A stretch of DNA of 64,000 bases from Geomicrobium sp. JCM 19039 (lineage in GTDB: Bacteria > Bacillota > Bacilli > Bacillales > Marinococcaceae): contig NZ_BAXB01000003.1 of assembly GCF_000698145.1 (NCBI RefSeq), positions 180,248 through 244,247 of the forward strand, read 5' to 3'. Below the pieces are notes generated by a model that searched no databases, had not been told where the DNA came from, and saw only the letters and a program-made list of their open reading frames with translations. A program made the translations under genes and the position numbers. Every line of letters starts with the position of its first letter. Position 1 is the stretch's first letter. Below are positions 50,392 through 59,893 of the stretch, piece after piece.

Positions 50392-51153
50392 ATGTCGAGC
50401 ATTATTGAAGTCAATAACTTAACTTATCAATATACTGACATCCCAGTGTTAGAAAATCTAAACCTTTCGATTGAACGTGGCTCGTTCCTTGGGCTAGTTG
50501 GACCGAACGGTTCCGGAAAATCTACATTAATCAAGTGTATACTGGGGCTCGCAAAACCGCAAGCTGGAACGCTCTCTATGTTCGGAAGTGAAATTAACAG
50601 ATTTTCCGAATGGGGGAGAATTGGATATGTCTCGCAACGGGCGAATCGCTTTAATGCAGGATTTCCAGCAACTGTTTTTGAAGTCGTCTCCATGGGTTTG
50701 TTCGGGCAAGTTGGCTTGTTTCGTTTTATTAAAAAGAAAGACCGAAACAAAGTGTACGACGCCTTGCAAACTGTAGGGATGGAGAATTTCGCTAAACAAC
50801 CAATCGGTAAACTTTCTGGTGGGCAGCAGCAAAGAGTACTCATTGCCAGGGCGCTTGTGAGTGAACCGGAGTTGCTTATTCTCGATGAACCGACTGTAGG
50901 CATTGATGCTGTATCCGCACGGAAATTTTATGATCTACTCGGTCAGTTAAATCGAGAAAAAGGATTAACGCTCTTATTAGTAAGTCATGATGTCGGGACG
51001 ATGACAAAATATGTGACCGATGTGGCTTGTTTGAACAAAACCATACATTTTCACGGAACAGCCCATGACTTTGAGGCAGACAAAAACTTATCTACTTTAT
51101 ATGGTTATGATGTCCAACAAATTATTCATGAACACGAGGAAATCGCCAAATGA
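50392..51153 (+). CDS. znuC: zinc ABC transporter ATP-binding protein
   Basis: ATPase subunit of the high-affinity zinc importer. ATG at 50392 with GGGGGAAAAG upstream gives 253 residues. Walker A GPNGSGKST (near residue 36), signature LSGGQQQR and Walker B LLILDEP are intact. The stop overlaps the permease start. A Zur box lies upstream and zur is two genes downstream, which supports zinc rather than manganese as substrate. Confidence 0.92.
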   Translation: MSSIIEVNNLTYQYTDIPVLENLNLSIERGSFLGLVGPNGSGKSTLIKCILGLAKPQAGTLSMFGSEINRFSEWGRIGYVSQRANRFNAGFPATVFEVVSMGLFGQVGLFRFIKKKDRNKVYDALQTVGMENFAKQPIGKLSGGQQQRVLIARALVSEPELLILDEPTVGIDAVSARKFYDLLGQLNREKGLTLLLVSHDVGTMTKYVTDVACLNKTIHFHGTAHDFEADKNLSTLYGYDVQQIIHEHEEIAK

Positions 51154-51982
51154 TCGAAGTTTTTTTTCAATATGATTTTTTACAAAATGCATTAATTGCA
51201 GGGATACTAATTGGGTTTATTGCGCCAATGCTCGGTGTTTTTCTCGTCGTTAAGCGTATGTCACTTGTTGCCGATGCACTTTCACACATCACCCTTACGG
51301 GCATTGCCTTTCATTTGATGCTTGCCAATGTGTTTGCGGTATTAAGCGCGTATGATCCGATTTTTATGGGGATGGTTTTCGCTGTTATTGGTGCTTTAAT
51401 TATTGAACAGTTGCGAAAGGTATACACCCATTTTAAAGAGATGGCGATTCCAATTATTCTTTCAGGCGGTGTTGGCCTCGCGGTGATTTTTATTTCACTT
51501 GCAGATGGGTTTAACACTGATTTATACGCTTATCTGTTTGGAAGCGTAGCCGCTGTTGGTCAGGCAGATTTGAACACGATCATCATTATTACGATTATCG
51601 TTGTGACGTTGCTCATTCTCTTTTATAAAGAGTGGTTCTTTATCTCTTTTGACGAAGAGCAGGCGTCCATTTCAGGTATTCGGGTCGATGGTTGGAGCTT
51701 TTGTTCGCTGTTCTTGTGGCGCTCGTCATTGCGGCAGCGATGCGCATAGTCGGCATTTTACTCGTATCTGCATTAATGACGTTGCCTGTTGCTGCTGCGA
51801 TGCAGTGGGCGAGAAGCTTCAAACAAATGTTTTTCTACAGTATCGTCTTTGGTCAAATTGCTGTTCTTACGGGTATCTTTCTCGGCTTTCACCTTGATCT
51901 AGCACCTGGTGGTGTGATTGTCGTTGCAGCAATTCTTTTGTTAGTGATAAGCTTTCTAAAAAACAAAATCCGGCGTTTTTGA
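51150..51982 (+). CDS. znuB: zinc ABC transporter permease (one-base frameshift)
   Basis: ABC-3 family permease with about eight membrane segments. Near 51692 one T is missing: FDEEQASISGIRV is followed by a wrong frame, while the other frame continues ELLFAVLVALVIAAAMRIVG. The corrected length is 277. The substrate-binding protein ZnuA is not encoded here and must be elsewhere. Confidence 0.9.
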
Positions 51983-52024
51983 TATAATAGTCGTAACGAA
52001 GATGCTAAACGATGGAGGTAAATG

Positions 52025-52432
52025 ATGAACGTCTCAACTGCAATTTCCTCATTGAAATCTTCAGGGTACAAGTATACCGACAAGCGTAAAGACATTTTGG
52101 AGTTCTTTGATGCTAAAGATGGCTATATTCCAGCAAAACGAGTACTTGGGTATATGCAAGAACGTTATCCTGGACTTAGCTTTGACACTGTTTATCGAAA
52201 CCTGTCCTTGTTTGCTCAACTAGGCATACTAGAAGCGAGTGAGTGGGAAGGGGAGAAGCGCTTTCGTCTTAGCTGTGAGGGCGAACACCATCACCATATG
52301 ATCTGCTTAGCGTGTGGAAAGACAAAGCATATTGAAGCGTGTCCATTGGAGCAAATGAAACTCTCGACTGATGACTTCAATGTAACGAGTCACAAGTTTG
52401 AGATTTTTGGATATTGCGGGGCATGTGGGTAA
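52025..52432 (+). CDS. zur: zinc uptake repressor Zur
   Basis: Fur-family, zinc-responsive repressor. The second of two ATG codons (5 nt after GGAGGT) is chosen: 135 residues (B. subtilis: 145). It has a winged helix (PGLSFDTVYRNLSLF), a histidine cluster GEHHHHMICLACGK and a second cysteine pair C-G-A-C at the very end. The tail after that motif is shorter than in B. subtilis. It lies in an operon with znuCB under a Zur-like box, so autoregulation is likely. Confidence 0.93.
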   Translation: MNVSTAISSLKSSGYKYTDKRKDILEFFDAKDGYIPAKRVLGYMQERYPGLSFDTVYRNLSLFAQLGILEASEWEGEKRFRLSCEGEHHHHMICLACGKTKHIEACPLEQMKLSTDDFNVTSHKFEIFGYCGACG

Positions 52433-52457
52433 CGGATTTACGTGGACAAGCTATAAT

Positions 52458-52494
52458 AAAACCGACCTAGCGGGAATTGCTGGTCGGTTTTATT
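52458..52494. terminator. bidirectional terminator after zur
   Basis: AAAACCGACC-T-AGC pairs with GCTGGTCGGTTTT (one bulge), followed by ATTATTT on the plus strand. Confidence 0.8.
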
Positions 52495-52524
52495 ATTTAA
52501 ATCATACGCGGTTCGACAAAATTA

Positions 52525-53664
52525 CTAAACTTGCATTAACGATGATAACACTTCGGTGCACGACTCAATCTGGTCCACTTCAACATATTCATCGATGGCG
52601 TGTGCTTGTTCCAAATTACCAGGTCCAAAAACAATTAAGTCGCGCATACCCGTTTTCAGACCAATCATTGAAACATCTGTATACGCTGGGAAGCCGGCTT
52701 CTTTCATTTGTGAGCCGAGCGTCCGTTTGTAAGCCGTTTGTAATCGTCCAATAACATCAGCCTCTTTGTTTGATTCGATCGGAGGGCGCGCATACCCGTA
52801 ATGCTCAGCTGAATAGCCTGCACCTACAACTTTGCACCCCTCAGATACAGATTGATGGACGAGTTTGTCGGCTTCTTCTGCGCTCATAGGGGGCACGAGG
52901 CGAAAATCAAGCTCAAGACGAACAGAGCCAGCAACCATATTCGTTTTATCACCCCCGTGAATTGTGCCAACCGACAATGAAGGTTTACCAAAAATATCAT
53001 GATGATAAGAAAGGGCCCCGACATTCTTCTTTAGGCGTACAATGCTTTCTGCAGCGGCGTGGGCGGCATCAATACCTAACTGAGCATTTCCGCAATGAGA
53101 GCTTTTTCCGAGGATATTTATTTCGTACCATATCGTGCCTTTATGAACGGTAGATAAGTTCAAGCTCGTTGGTTCTGTAGCAATGAGCTCGACATCTTTT
53201 GGAATAAGCCCTTCATCAATGAGTGCACAAGCTCCCTTCATAAACGGCCCTTCTTCATCGACGGTCGCAATCACGTATAGATCTCGTCTGTTCGTTTGAG
53301 TGGTGCACTGTTTCAAAGCGGTCATTGCAGCGGCGAGTCCACTCTTCATGTCACATGCTCCGCGCCCGTACAACTTCCCGTTAGCAATCTCACCAGCGAA
53401 AGGATCAAACGTCCATTTTCCTTCAACCGGTACGGTATCCATATGAGCTAAGATCACGAGAGGCCGTAACGATGGGTCCGATCCGGTACGCTTTGCAATG
53501 ACATTTGTTCGTCCTTCCTCGACGTGTTGGACAGAAACGTCAACATCTTCGATTTCACGTAGCCAACGTTCGACGTACGTTGCACAGTCTTTTTCAGAGC
53601 CGGCAGGGTTTTCAGACGGAATTTGTACGAGTTTTTGTGTTAACAAAATTGCTTCATGGGTCAT
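52525..53664 (-). CDS. M20 family metallopeptidase/deacylase (ArgE/DapE type)
   Basis: A zinc amidohydrolase. The ATG after AAGGAGGC gives 379 residues. Metal-site motifs: LAHMDTVP (near residue 75), GRGACDMKSG, and the DEEG pair; the lid domain lies in the middle. The substrate is not clear: acylated amino acids, dipeptides or succinyl-diaminopimelate are all possible. It lies 20 nt after a sodium/solute symporter on the same strand, which suggests that the transporter imports its substrate. Confidence 0.85.
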   Translation of the reverse strand: MTHEAILLTQKLVQIPSENPAGSEKDCATYVERWLREIEDVDVSVQHVEEGRTNVIAKRTGSDPSLRPLVILAHMDTVPVEGKWTFDPFAGEIANGKLYGRGACDMKSGLAAAMTALKQCTTQTNRRDLYVIATVDEEGPFMKGACALIDEGLIPKDVELIATEPTSLNLSTVHKGTIWYEINILGKSSHCGNAQLGIDAAHAAAESIVRLKKNVGALSYHHDIFGKPSLSVGTIHGGDKTNMVAGSVRLELDFRLVPPMSAEEADKLVHQSVSEGCKVVGAGYSAEHYGYARPPIESNKEADVIGRLQTAYKRTLGSQMKEAGFPAYTDVSMIGLKTGMRDLIVFGPGNLEQAHAIDEYVEVDQIESCTEVLSSLMQV

Positions 53665-53684
53665 TGTTCGTGCCTCCTTAAGCA

Positions 53685-55191
53685 TTATGTGCTTTTTGAA
53701 TGAGATGATGACGGAGTGTTGCTTTGTTCTTCGTCTTTAAAGTCAGACAATGCGTTTTTAAAGCGTTCCACCGCTTCGATTGGACGAGGTTCGGTTAGAA
53801 GACTCACACCAATGAATAACACCGTATTTGCCAAAAGACCATACATTGCGGCGCTAAACCCAAAAGGTAACAGCATAGGCGTGAATTGAAGTAGCACAGT
53901 AATAAAGATACCGCCAACTAAACCAGCGATTGCGCCTTTCGCATTGGAACGTTGCCAGAATAGGGCACCGATTGTTGGGACGATTAATTGCGCCGTACCT
54001 CCAAAAGCAACGAGTCCAACAGTTACAAGCAAGCCAGGTGCGGTTAAAGCAAGGGCGTAAGCGACGGCTGAGAATAGAACTAAAAAGTAACGACCGACTT
54101 GGATTAACTGCTTCTGAGATGCGTTCGGATTTTTGTAACGCTGATAAAAATCCTTCGTCATAACTGTAGATACTGCGTGAATTTGACTGTTCGCTGTACT
54201 CATCGCAGCTGAAGCCCCGGCAGCTAAAACAAGGGCTGCAATAATAAAGGGTGCATACTCCATCAGCATAAGAGGTAAGATTTGATCAGCATTTTCTACT
54301 CCAGGCATTTCAAGTACAGCCGTCCAGCTGACGAGAAGGGAACCTACGTAACAAAATGCAATGATTGATAAAAGGAATGGCATGAGATTGAATATTCTTC
54401 CATCTTTCACCGAATACATTCGCAACCAAAGTTGCGGGCCCATAAGCGCACCGATTGCTGTAATAAAGCACAAGCTTACCCACATTCCATACCCAGCATC
54501 GCCGTCTGGTCCAGGAAGAACCATATGATCAGGATGAAACTGTTGCATTTGTTCAAACATGGCGATCGGTCCACCGACAATTTGGGACAGATAAACGCCA
54601 GCATACAACAAACCAAATAACAAAATCCCGCCGTAAATAATATCGGTCCAAGCGATGGCTCGAATGCCGCCCACCCATACGTAGATAAGAATAACAACAT
54701 AAAACATTAAAGCAGCCATCCAGAAGGGGATGAGTCCACCTGAAGCAACTTCTATCAAGTAGGCGCCACCTGTTAATTGAATTTGTAAGTAAGGAATCGT
54801 AAATATGACGACGATCGCGCCGACGATTAAACGAACCTTTTCACTCTGAAAGAAATCGCCAAGCAAATCTGAAGGAGTCACATAGTCAAACCGTTTTCCT
54901 AAGTACCAGATTCGTTTACCGACGACAAAATAAAGAACGCCAAACAAGATGTTCCAAGCAACAGCTGTTAAATATACAGGTCCTTCGGTATAAAAAGAAG
55001 CGTTCGAACCAAGAAATGCGAAAGCACTCCACCAAAGTCGCAGACACGGTGAAGAATGTCGCAACTGACCCCATCCCTCTACCTTGAATAAAATAATCGT
55101 TGCTAGATGATTGTGCTCGTGTTGCGGCAAGCACACCAACAATTAAAGGAATGACCATGAATAGAACAATAATAACAACACCAGCAATCAT
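53685..55191 (-). CDS. sodium:solute symporter, SSS family (one-base frameshift)
   Basis: A PanF/PutP-type Na+-coupled symporter with about 13 membrane segments. At 55034-55036 there is one extra A on the plus strand: VSAT is followed by a wrong frame, while removing the base gives VSATWWSAFAFLGSNASFYTEGP, typical of the family. The corrected length is 501. The small DUF3311 protein encoded upstream is a regular partner (B. subtilis yhjC-yhjB). The substrate is unknown; pantothenate, proline or peptide-like compounds are candidates. Confidence 0.88.
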
Positions 55192-55206
55192 ACGTTCACC
55201 TCATTA

Positions 55207-55431
55207 TTATTCGTTAGATGCCGTTCGTTTGTATCCCCAATTTAATTTATAAGCAATAAATAAAAAGAGTGTTAAAAATGCCCACCAAGCAAATACCCAA
55301 AAGACGAGAAACGGGATTCCAAAAATCATCGGTTCTACTCGATTTGCTAACAGAAGTAGCGGACTTTGTAGCATGGCAAGTCCAATAATTACAACAAAAA
55401 ATAACCAAAACCGTTGCCGAGGCATTTTCAT
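55207..55431 (-). CDS. DUF3311 small membrane protein
   Basis: This 74-residue protein (MKMPRQRFWLFFVV) has two membrane segments (about 8-28 and 39-62) and a short basic end. It matches DUF3311, small subunits found next to SSS symporters such as B. subtilis YhjC beside YhjB. It is the first gene of the DUF3311-symporter-peptidase operon. A chosen start at 55431 avoids a weak upstream TTG. Confidence 0.82.
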   Translation of the reverse strand: MKMPRQRFWLFFVVIIGLAMLQSPLLLLANRVEPMIFGIPFLVFWVFAWWAFLTLFLFIAYKLNWGYKRTASNE

Positions 55432-55690
55432 AAAAGCGCCGTCCTTTCCTTTCAAAATGGATGATTGACTATAACTGTAGCAAATATTCAGTAATTATTA
55501 TTTGGACAACATGTTGCATCTTTTATTTGAAGCACATACAAAGTGTACATCGGTACGTGAATCATGTAAGGAAAATTCACATGAAAAGGAGGGTGGTTAG
55601 GAGCAATTTTTCCATCATTTAACGGGATAGCTTTAGTGTGAGTGCACATAATAGAAATGCCCGCTCACGCCGGGTAAGGAGGGAATGTAG

Positions 55691-56095
55691 GTGGCAGATG
55701 ATGAAAAACACAGTCGACGTCTTGAAGAAAGACGTGAAATGACTGATCCACTCATCGATAACTACAACCAAGGATATATGGAAGAAACCTCCGCGGAAGT
55801 CAGCTCGCCTAATCTCGATTACCGTATGGACCAGAGCGGTCCAGGTGATTATGAAGCTGATTACGACACAGTGGATGAGGAAAAGAGTGATAGCTCTTTA
55901 GGAGCAGGTCTTGGTACAGCAGCGATTATTATGTCGATTGTATCGCTCTTTTTTCTTCCTGTCATTCTGGGTGCAGCTGGGGTTGTAACAGGCTTCTTTG
56001 CACGCCAAAAAGGCGCTGTCGGACTCGGCTGGTCGGCAATTGGGATTGGTGCACTCTCAATTCTAATGACTTTCTTATTCGCACCGATGATGTAA
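55691..56095 (+). CDS. DUF4190-like membrane protein at the yqfX position
   Basis: The GTG start after AAGGAGGG gives 134 residues. The first half is hydrophilic and acidic (about 1-70). Two membrane segments (about 75-100 and 108-132) flank ARQKGAVGLGWSAIG, a pattern of DUF4190-type proteins. It is convergent with ispG, and B. subtilis has yqfX in this place; homology with YqfX is probable but not certain. The function is unknown. Confidence 0.78.
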   Translation: MADDEKHSRRLEERREMTDPLIDNYNQGYMEETSAEVSSPNLDYRMDQSGPGDYEADYDTVDEEKSDSSLGAGLGTAAIIMSIVSLFFLPVILGAAGVVTGFFARQKGAVGLGWSAIGIGALSILMTFLFAPMM

Positions 56096-56130
56096 AACAA
56101 AACCCTCCGAAATGGGAGGGTTTTGTTTTT
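56096..56130. terminator. bidirectional terminator between the yqfX-like gene and ispG
   Basis: AACAAAACCCTCC and GGAGGGTTTTGTT form a 13-bp stem with a 6-nt loop; T runs lie on both sides. Confidence 0.9.
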
Positions 56131-56137
56131 ACGATTA

Positions 56138-57247
56138 TTACGTTGTGGATGCCGCTTCTAGTTTTTGTTTTTCGTAATGCTCTTCGGCGAGTTTGTCGAC
56201 TTCCTTTTTCAGTTCATCAACCATAATCTCTTCAGGAACTTTGCGGATGATTTCTCCGTGTCTAAAGAGTAATCCTTCGCCTTTCGCACCCGCAATGCCG
56301 ATATCTGCTTCACGTGCTTCTCCTGGGCCATTAACGGCACAACCGAGGACGGCAACTTTAATCGGCGCTTTAATGGTGGAGATATAATCTTCAACTTCAT
56401 TGGCGATACTAATAAGGTCAATCTCAATTCTTCCACAAGTCGGGCAAGAAATGAGTGTCGCCGCGTTTGATGCTAAACCAAATGATTTGAGGAGCTCTCG
56501 AGCGACTTTCACTTCTTCAACTGGGTCTGCACTTAATGAAATGCGGACGGTATTGCCGATGCCCATGTTTAAGATGGTTCCAAGGCCTGCTGCACTTTTA
56601 ATTGTGCCGGCAAAAAGTGTGCCTGATTCAGTAATGCCGAGGTGCAACGGATAGTCAAATGCTTGCGCTGCTTTCTCGTATGCTTCGATCGCTAGGTCAA
56701 CATTGGATGCTTTCATTGACACGATGATGTCATGAAAATCGAGCTCTTCGAGAATTGAAATGTGGTGAAGGGCACTTTCGACCATCGCATCTGCTGTTGG
56801 GTATCCGTACTTTTCTAATAGATGACGTTCCAATGATCCTGCATTTACACCGATACGAATAGGAATGTTCTTTTCTTTAGCTGCTTTGACAACAAGTTCA
56901 ACTTTATCCCGTTTCCCGATGTTCCCTGGGTTAATCCGAATCTTATCTGCACCGGCTTCAATGGCTTTTAGTGCAAGACGATAATCAAAGTGAATATCAA
57001 CAACGAGTGGAATGTTTATTCTGGATTTAATTTCTGCTAATGCATCGGCAGCTCTTTGGTCCGGACAAGCGACGCGAACGACTTGGCAGCCCGCTTCTTC
57101 TAGACGGTGAATTTCTGCAACCGTTGCCTCCACATCGTGCGTTTTCGTTGTGGTCATGCTTTGAATAACGACTTCATCATTACCACCGATCACAAGGTTG
57201 CCTACTTTAACTTTTCTTGTGTTCGTTCGATGGGTTAGTTTACTCAT
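56138..57247 (-). CDS. ispG: 4-hydroxy-3-methylbut-2-en-1-yl diphosphate synthase
   Basis: Iron-sulfur enzyme converting MEcPP to HMBPP in the MEP pathway. It has 369 residues (B. subtilis: 377). A TIM barrel (about 1-260) has RINPGNIG and the C-terminal domain has the cluster ligands SCPTCGR and [19 protein letters not shown] precedes the ATG. Its product is the substrate of IspH, also encoded in this window. Confidence 0.96.
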   Translation of the reverse strand: MSKLTHRTNTRKVKVGNLVIGGNDEVVIQSMTTTKTHDVEATVAEIHRLEEAGCQVVRVACPDQRAADALAEIKSRINIPLVVDIHFDYRLALKAIEAGADKIRINPGNIGKRDKVELVVKAAKEKNIPIRIGVNAGSLERHLLEKYGYPTADAMVESALHHISILEELDFHDIIVSMKASNVDLAIEAYEKAAQAFDYPLHLGITESGTLFAGTIKSAAGLGTILNMGIGNTVRISLSADPVEEVKVARELLKSFGLASNAATLISCPTCGRIEIDLISIANEVEDYISTIKAPIKVAVLGCAVNGPGEAREADIGIAGAKGEGLLFRHGEIIRKVPEEIMVDELKKEVDKLAEEHYEKQKLEAASTT

Positions 57248-57422
57248 AATCTATTCGCCCCTTTAGACGCATTTCTTGACGGGTGCAGAGTGCATCCATC
57301 ATCATACTCACAAAAAGGAAGCTCATACGCTAGAAGCAAATGAACTTCTCACTTATTCCATTGTAGCAATGGGGAGTTCACATTGGCAAGGAAAGTCGAC
57401 CAGTCTTAACAATACGTACATA

Positions 57423-57773
57423 TTAGTTTTCATAGATTGGAAATGTGTACACATCCCCAGCCCGAATTTCATCAGAGAGGATGCCGTCGTTTAAGTGCTC
57501 AAAATCAGATTTCACATGGTCAACGGGTGCATCGTAGCCATCTTCGTGTAACTGTTCAATGATAGTAAGTAACGATTGACCAGGTTCTACTTCTATAGCG
57601 ACGGTATCATCGTAAAAGACATTTTCATCAAGGTCTTCGTCTTCCTCGTCATCGACTTCCTCTTCAACGGTTGTTTCTTCAGAACCGATGACCGGTAAAC
57701 TTCCCCTTGAGAGATCATAGTACACAGCAACAATAATCGCTAAGATCGCAAGGATCCACGCCCACTTTTTCAT
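57423..57773 (-). CDS. yqfZ: YqfZ-like protein
   Basis: ATG at 57773 with GGGAGGT 9 nt upstream gives 116 residues. MKKWAWILAILAIIVAVYYDL is a signal or anchor segment and is followed by GSLPV as in B. subtilis YqfZ. An acidic linker (about 37-57) and a LysM-like end (VEPGQSLLTIIEQL ... IRAGDVYTFPIY) follow. Position upstream of ispG on the same strand is conserved. It is probably an envelope protein. Confidence 0.82.
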   Translation of the reverse strand: MKKWAWILAILAIIVAVYYDLSRGSLPVIGSEETTVEEEVDDEEDEDLDENVFYDDTVAIEVEPGQSLLTIIEQLHEDGYDAPVDHVKSDFEHLNDGILSDEIRAGDVYTFPIYEN

Positions 57774-57945
57774 TCCATTGTAACCTCCCAATTCTAAAAA
57801 CGACTGTTATTACATAAGTTTATGCATGTCCTGTGAAAAAATGCTGGGAAATTAACAAAAAGCGTAGATTTTCTTTAATTTTCACAACGTTTGTGGTAAC
57901 AATCAAGATAAAGTTTTTCAGGAGAGAGAAGGGGGAGTTTTCTTC

Positions 57946-58841
57946 ATGAGAAAAACAATCGATTTGGATTAGCGGTGATGCTCGTTGGTGCGGGTCTATT
58001 TGCACCGCTAACAGCGAATGCAGATGCAGGTCCCGGAGACGTCATCGTCACGCTAGGGGAAGATTTGAGTCCCGCACAGAGAGAGAGTCTTCTTTCAGAG
58101 ATGGGCACCGATGAAAGTGCGAATATTATAGAAGTGTCTAACGCCGAAGAGCATGAATATCTAGGCGACTATATTCCAGCGGGACAAATTGGAAGCAACG
58201 CCTTGTCATCAGCAAAGATTACGATTGGTGAACCGGGCTCTGGTGTTGATGTTGAAACAAATAATATTAATTGGGTGGCTGAAGGGATGTATGCGAATGC
58301 CCTCGTCACTGCAGGTGTGGAAGACGCTGATATTTATGTGACTGCGCCTTCACCTATTTCAGGAACGGGTGCGTTGACGGGTATACTAAAAGCGTATGAT
58401 GCAGAAGCAGAAGGTCTATCCGAAGAAAGAATGCAAGTAGCGAATCAAGAAATGGTCGAAACCGGCAATCTCGGGGACCGAATTGGCATTGAGGAAGCAA
58501 CCGAGCTTGTAACACAAATAAAAGAAACGATTGCGGAAGAGAATGTTGAGAATGAAGACGATTTACGTGCACTCATTCAGAGAATCGCATCAGATTTAGG
58601 GATTGAGCTAACGGAGGAAGAGCTTGACGGTCTCGTGTCTTTATTTTTAAGAATGCAAGACTTAGATATTGATTGGAATCAACTTGGGGATCAAGTCAAC
58701 CAAATTCGTGACAATATTGGCGATTGGCTAGAACAAGAAGAAACACAGAACTTTTTACAATCGGTTATGGATTTCTTTAGTGAACTTATCGATACCGTTG
58801 CTGGATGGTTCGGTGGAGGAGAATCAGAGTCGGGATCATAA
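57946..58841 (+). CDS. DUF1002 secreted protein, YpuA-like (one-base frameshift)
   Basis: The start is ATG at 57946 with GGGGGAG about 9 nt upstream. One A is missing in a run at 57951-57955; restoring it gives MRKNNRFGLAVMLVGAGLFA, a signal peptide that leads into the open frame from 57975. The mature part has GPGDVIVTLGEDLSPAQRE and SPISGTGALTGILKAYD, typical of DUF1002. The corrected length is 298 (B. subtilis YpuA: 290). Ends GWFGGGES. The function is unknown. Confidence 0.83.
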
Positions 58842-58985
58842 TGGTTCGTGCAACACGAATAGGCGGGGCGTGCCGTAGCTTTTAAACGGTGGGCTTCGCT
58901 ATTTATGTCTAATGAATGTTCAAGATACCTCATCTTCGTTTAAACGTTCATTCTTTATGGAAATCTGTTATACTAGGGGCAGATG

Positions 58986-59012
58986 TGAAACCGCTCAAGC
59001 CATCTGTACGTA
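58986..59012 (+). promoter_or_regulatory. SigW-type promoter of the NfeD-like gene
   Basis: TGAAAC and CGTA are 17 nt apart, the same layout as the site before the nfeD-floA operon (19768-19794). It ends 40 nt before the start codon. A SigA-like TATACT at 58967 is also present but lacks a good -35. Confidence 0.7.
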
Positions 59013-59052
59013 GTAGAAGTAGACGCTTTACGAACAGGAGGGATGTACAGCT

Positions 59053-59706
59053 ATGGCCTGGTTAGATATTAGTATGATTGGCTTCATTGTGGTGCTTCTT
59101 GCAACCATGTTGTTAATCGGCGAGTTGTTGGTCAAATCACGAGGAATCTTTGGAATTGTCGGGGTTGTGCTTATTACGTTGTACTTTACCCACCACTTAG
59201 ATAGTGTTACGAACATTTGGGTCGTTGTAACGTATGCCTTAGGTTTAACACTAATTCTAATTGATGGAAAAGTATTTGGTGATGGCCTTGTATCTGCACT
59301 CGGTGTCATTCTCATGATTGTTGGTCTTGCCATTCCAGCACCTGACCTCGTGTACGCCATTCTTGTCGGAATTGCTGTACTCGCTGGTGGAGCCGCTTCA
59401 TTTTTGTTTATGAAAGTATTTCCTAGAAGAGATCTATGGACAAAAATGACGCTTAAAGATACGCTTTCCAGTGAAGAAGGATACAACTCGATGAACGATA
59501 GCTATCGTGACTTGGTTGGTGAACATGGCGATGCACTCACTGATTTTAGACCAACTGGAACAATTGAAATTGACGGGAAACCATACTCTGCAACAACAGG
59601 TGCAGGCTGGATTAAGGCTGGTACACATGTGCGTGTGAAGTCGGTCGACGGCACACGAATTCTTGTTGAAGAAGTAAAAGAAACGAAAAAGGCGAATGAT
59701 GAATAA
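59053..59706 (+). CDS. NfeD-like membrane protein without protease domain
   Basis: This 217-residue protein (AGGAGGG before ATG) has four to five membrane segments (about 8-125) and a C-terminal OB-fold NfeD domain (GEHGDALTDFRPTGTIEIDG ... KSVDGTRILVEEV). It lacks the ClpP-like domain of the NfeD at 19.9 kb and has no flotillin gene beside it. It may pair with FloA or another flotillin encoded elsewhere. The SigW-type promoter suggests envelope-stress expression. Confidence 0.85.
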   Translation: MAWLDISMIGFIVVLLATMLLIGELLVKSRGIFGIVGVVLITLYFTHHLDSVTNIWVVVTYALGLTLILIDGKVFGDGLVSALGVILMIVGLAIPAPDLVYAILVGIAVLAGGAASFLFMKVFPRRDLWTKMTLKDTLSSEEGYNSMNDSYRDLVGEHGDALTDFRPTGTIEIDGKPYSATTGAGWIKAGTHVRVKSVDGTRILVEEVKETKKANDE

Positions 59707-59721
59707 TCCATTCGCCTTTTT
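59686..59721 (+). terminator. terminator of the NfeD-like gene
   Basis: AAAAAGGCGAATG and CATTCGCCTTTTT form a perfect 13-bp stem that includes the stop codon. Confidence 0.88.
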
Positions 59722-59893
59722 CGTTTGCGTACAACTGGATAGGAACCGAGTGACTGGAGAACCTAACGTTTGCAATGAAAAAATTATCTCAAAAAATCTT
59801 TACATAATCTTTACAAACATTTGATGTTCCTTTAATAATTAACAAGTATGATCTTGTATGGGAACGAAAACAGCAATTGAAGGGATGAGGGGT

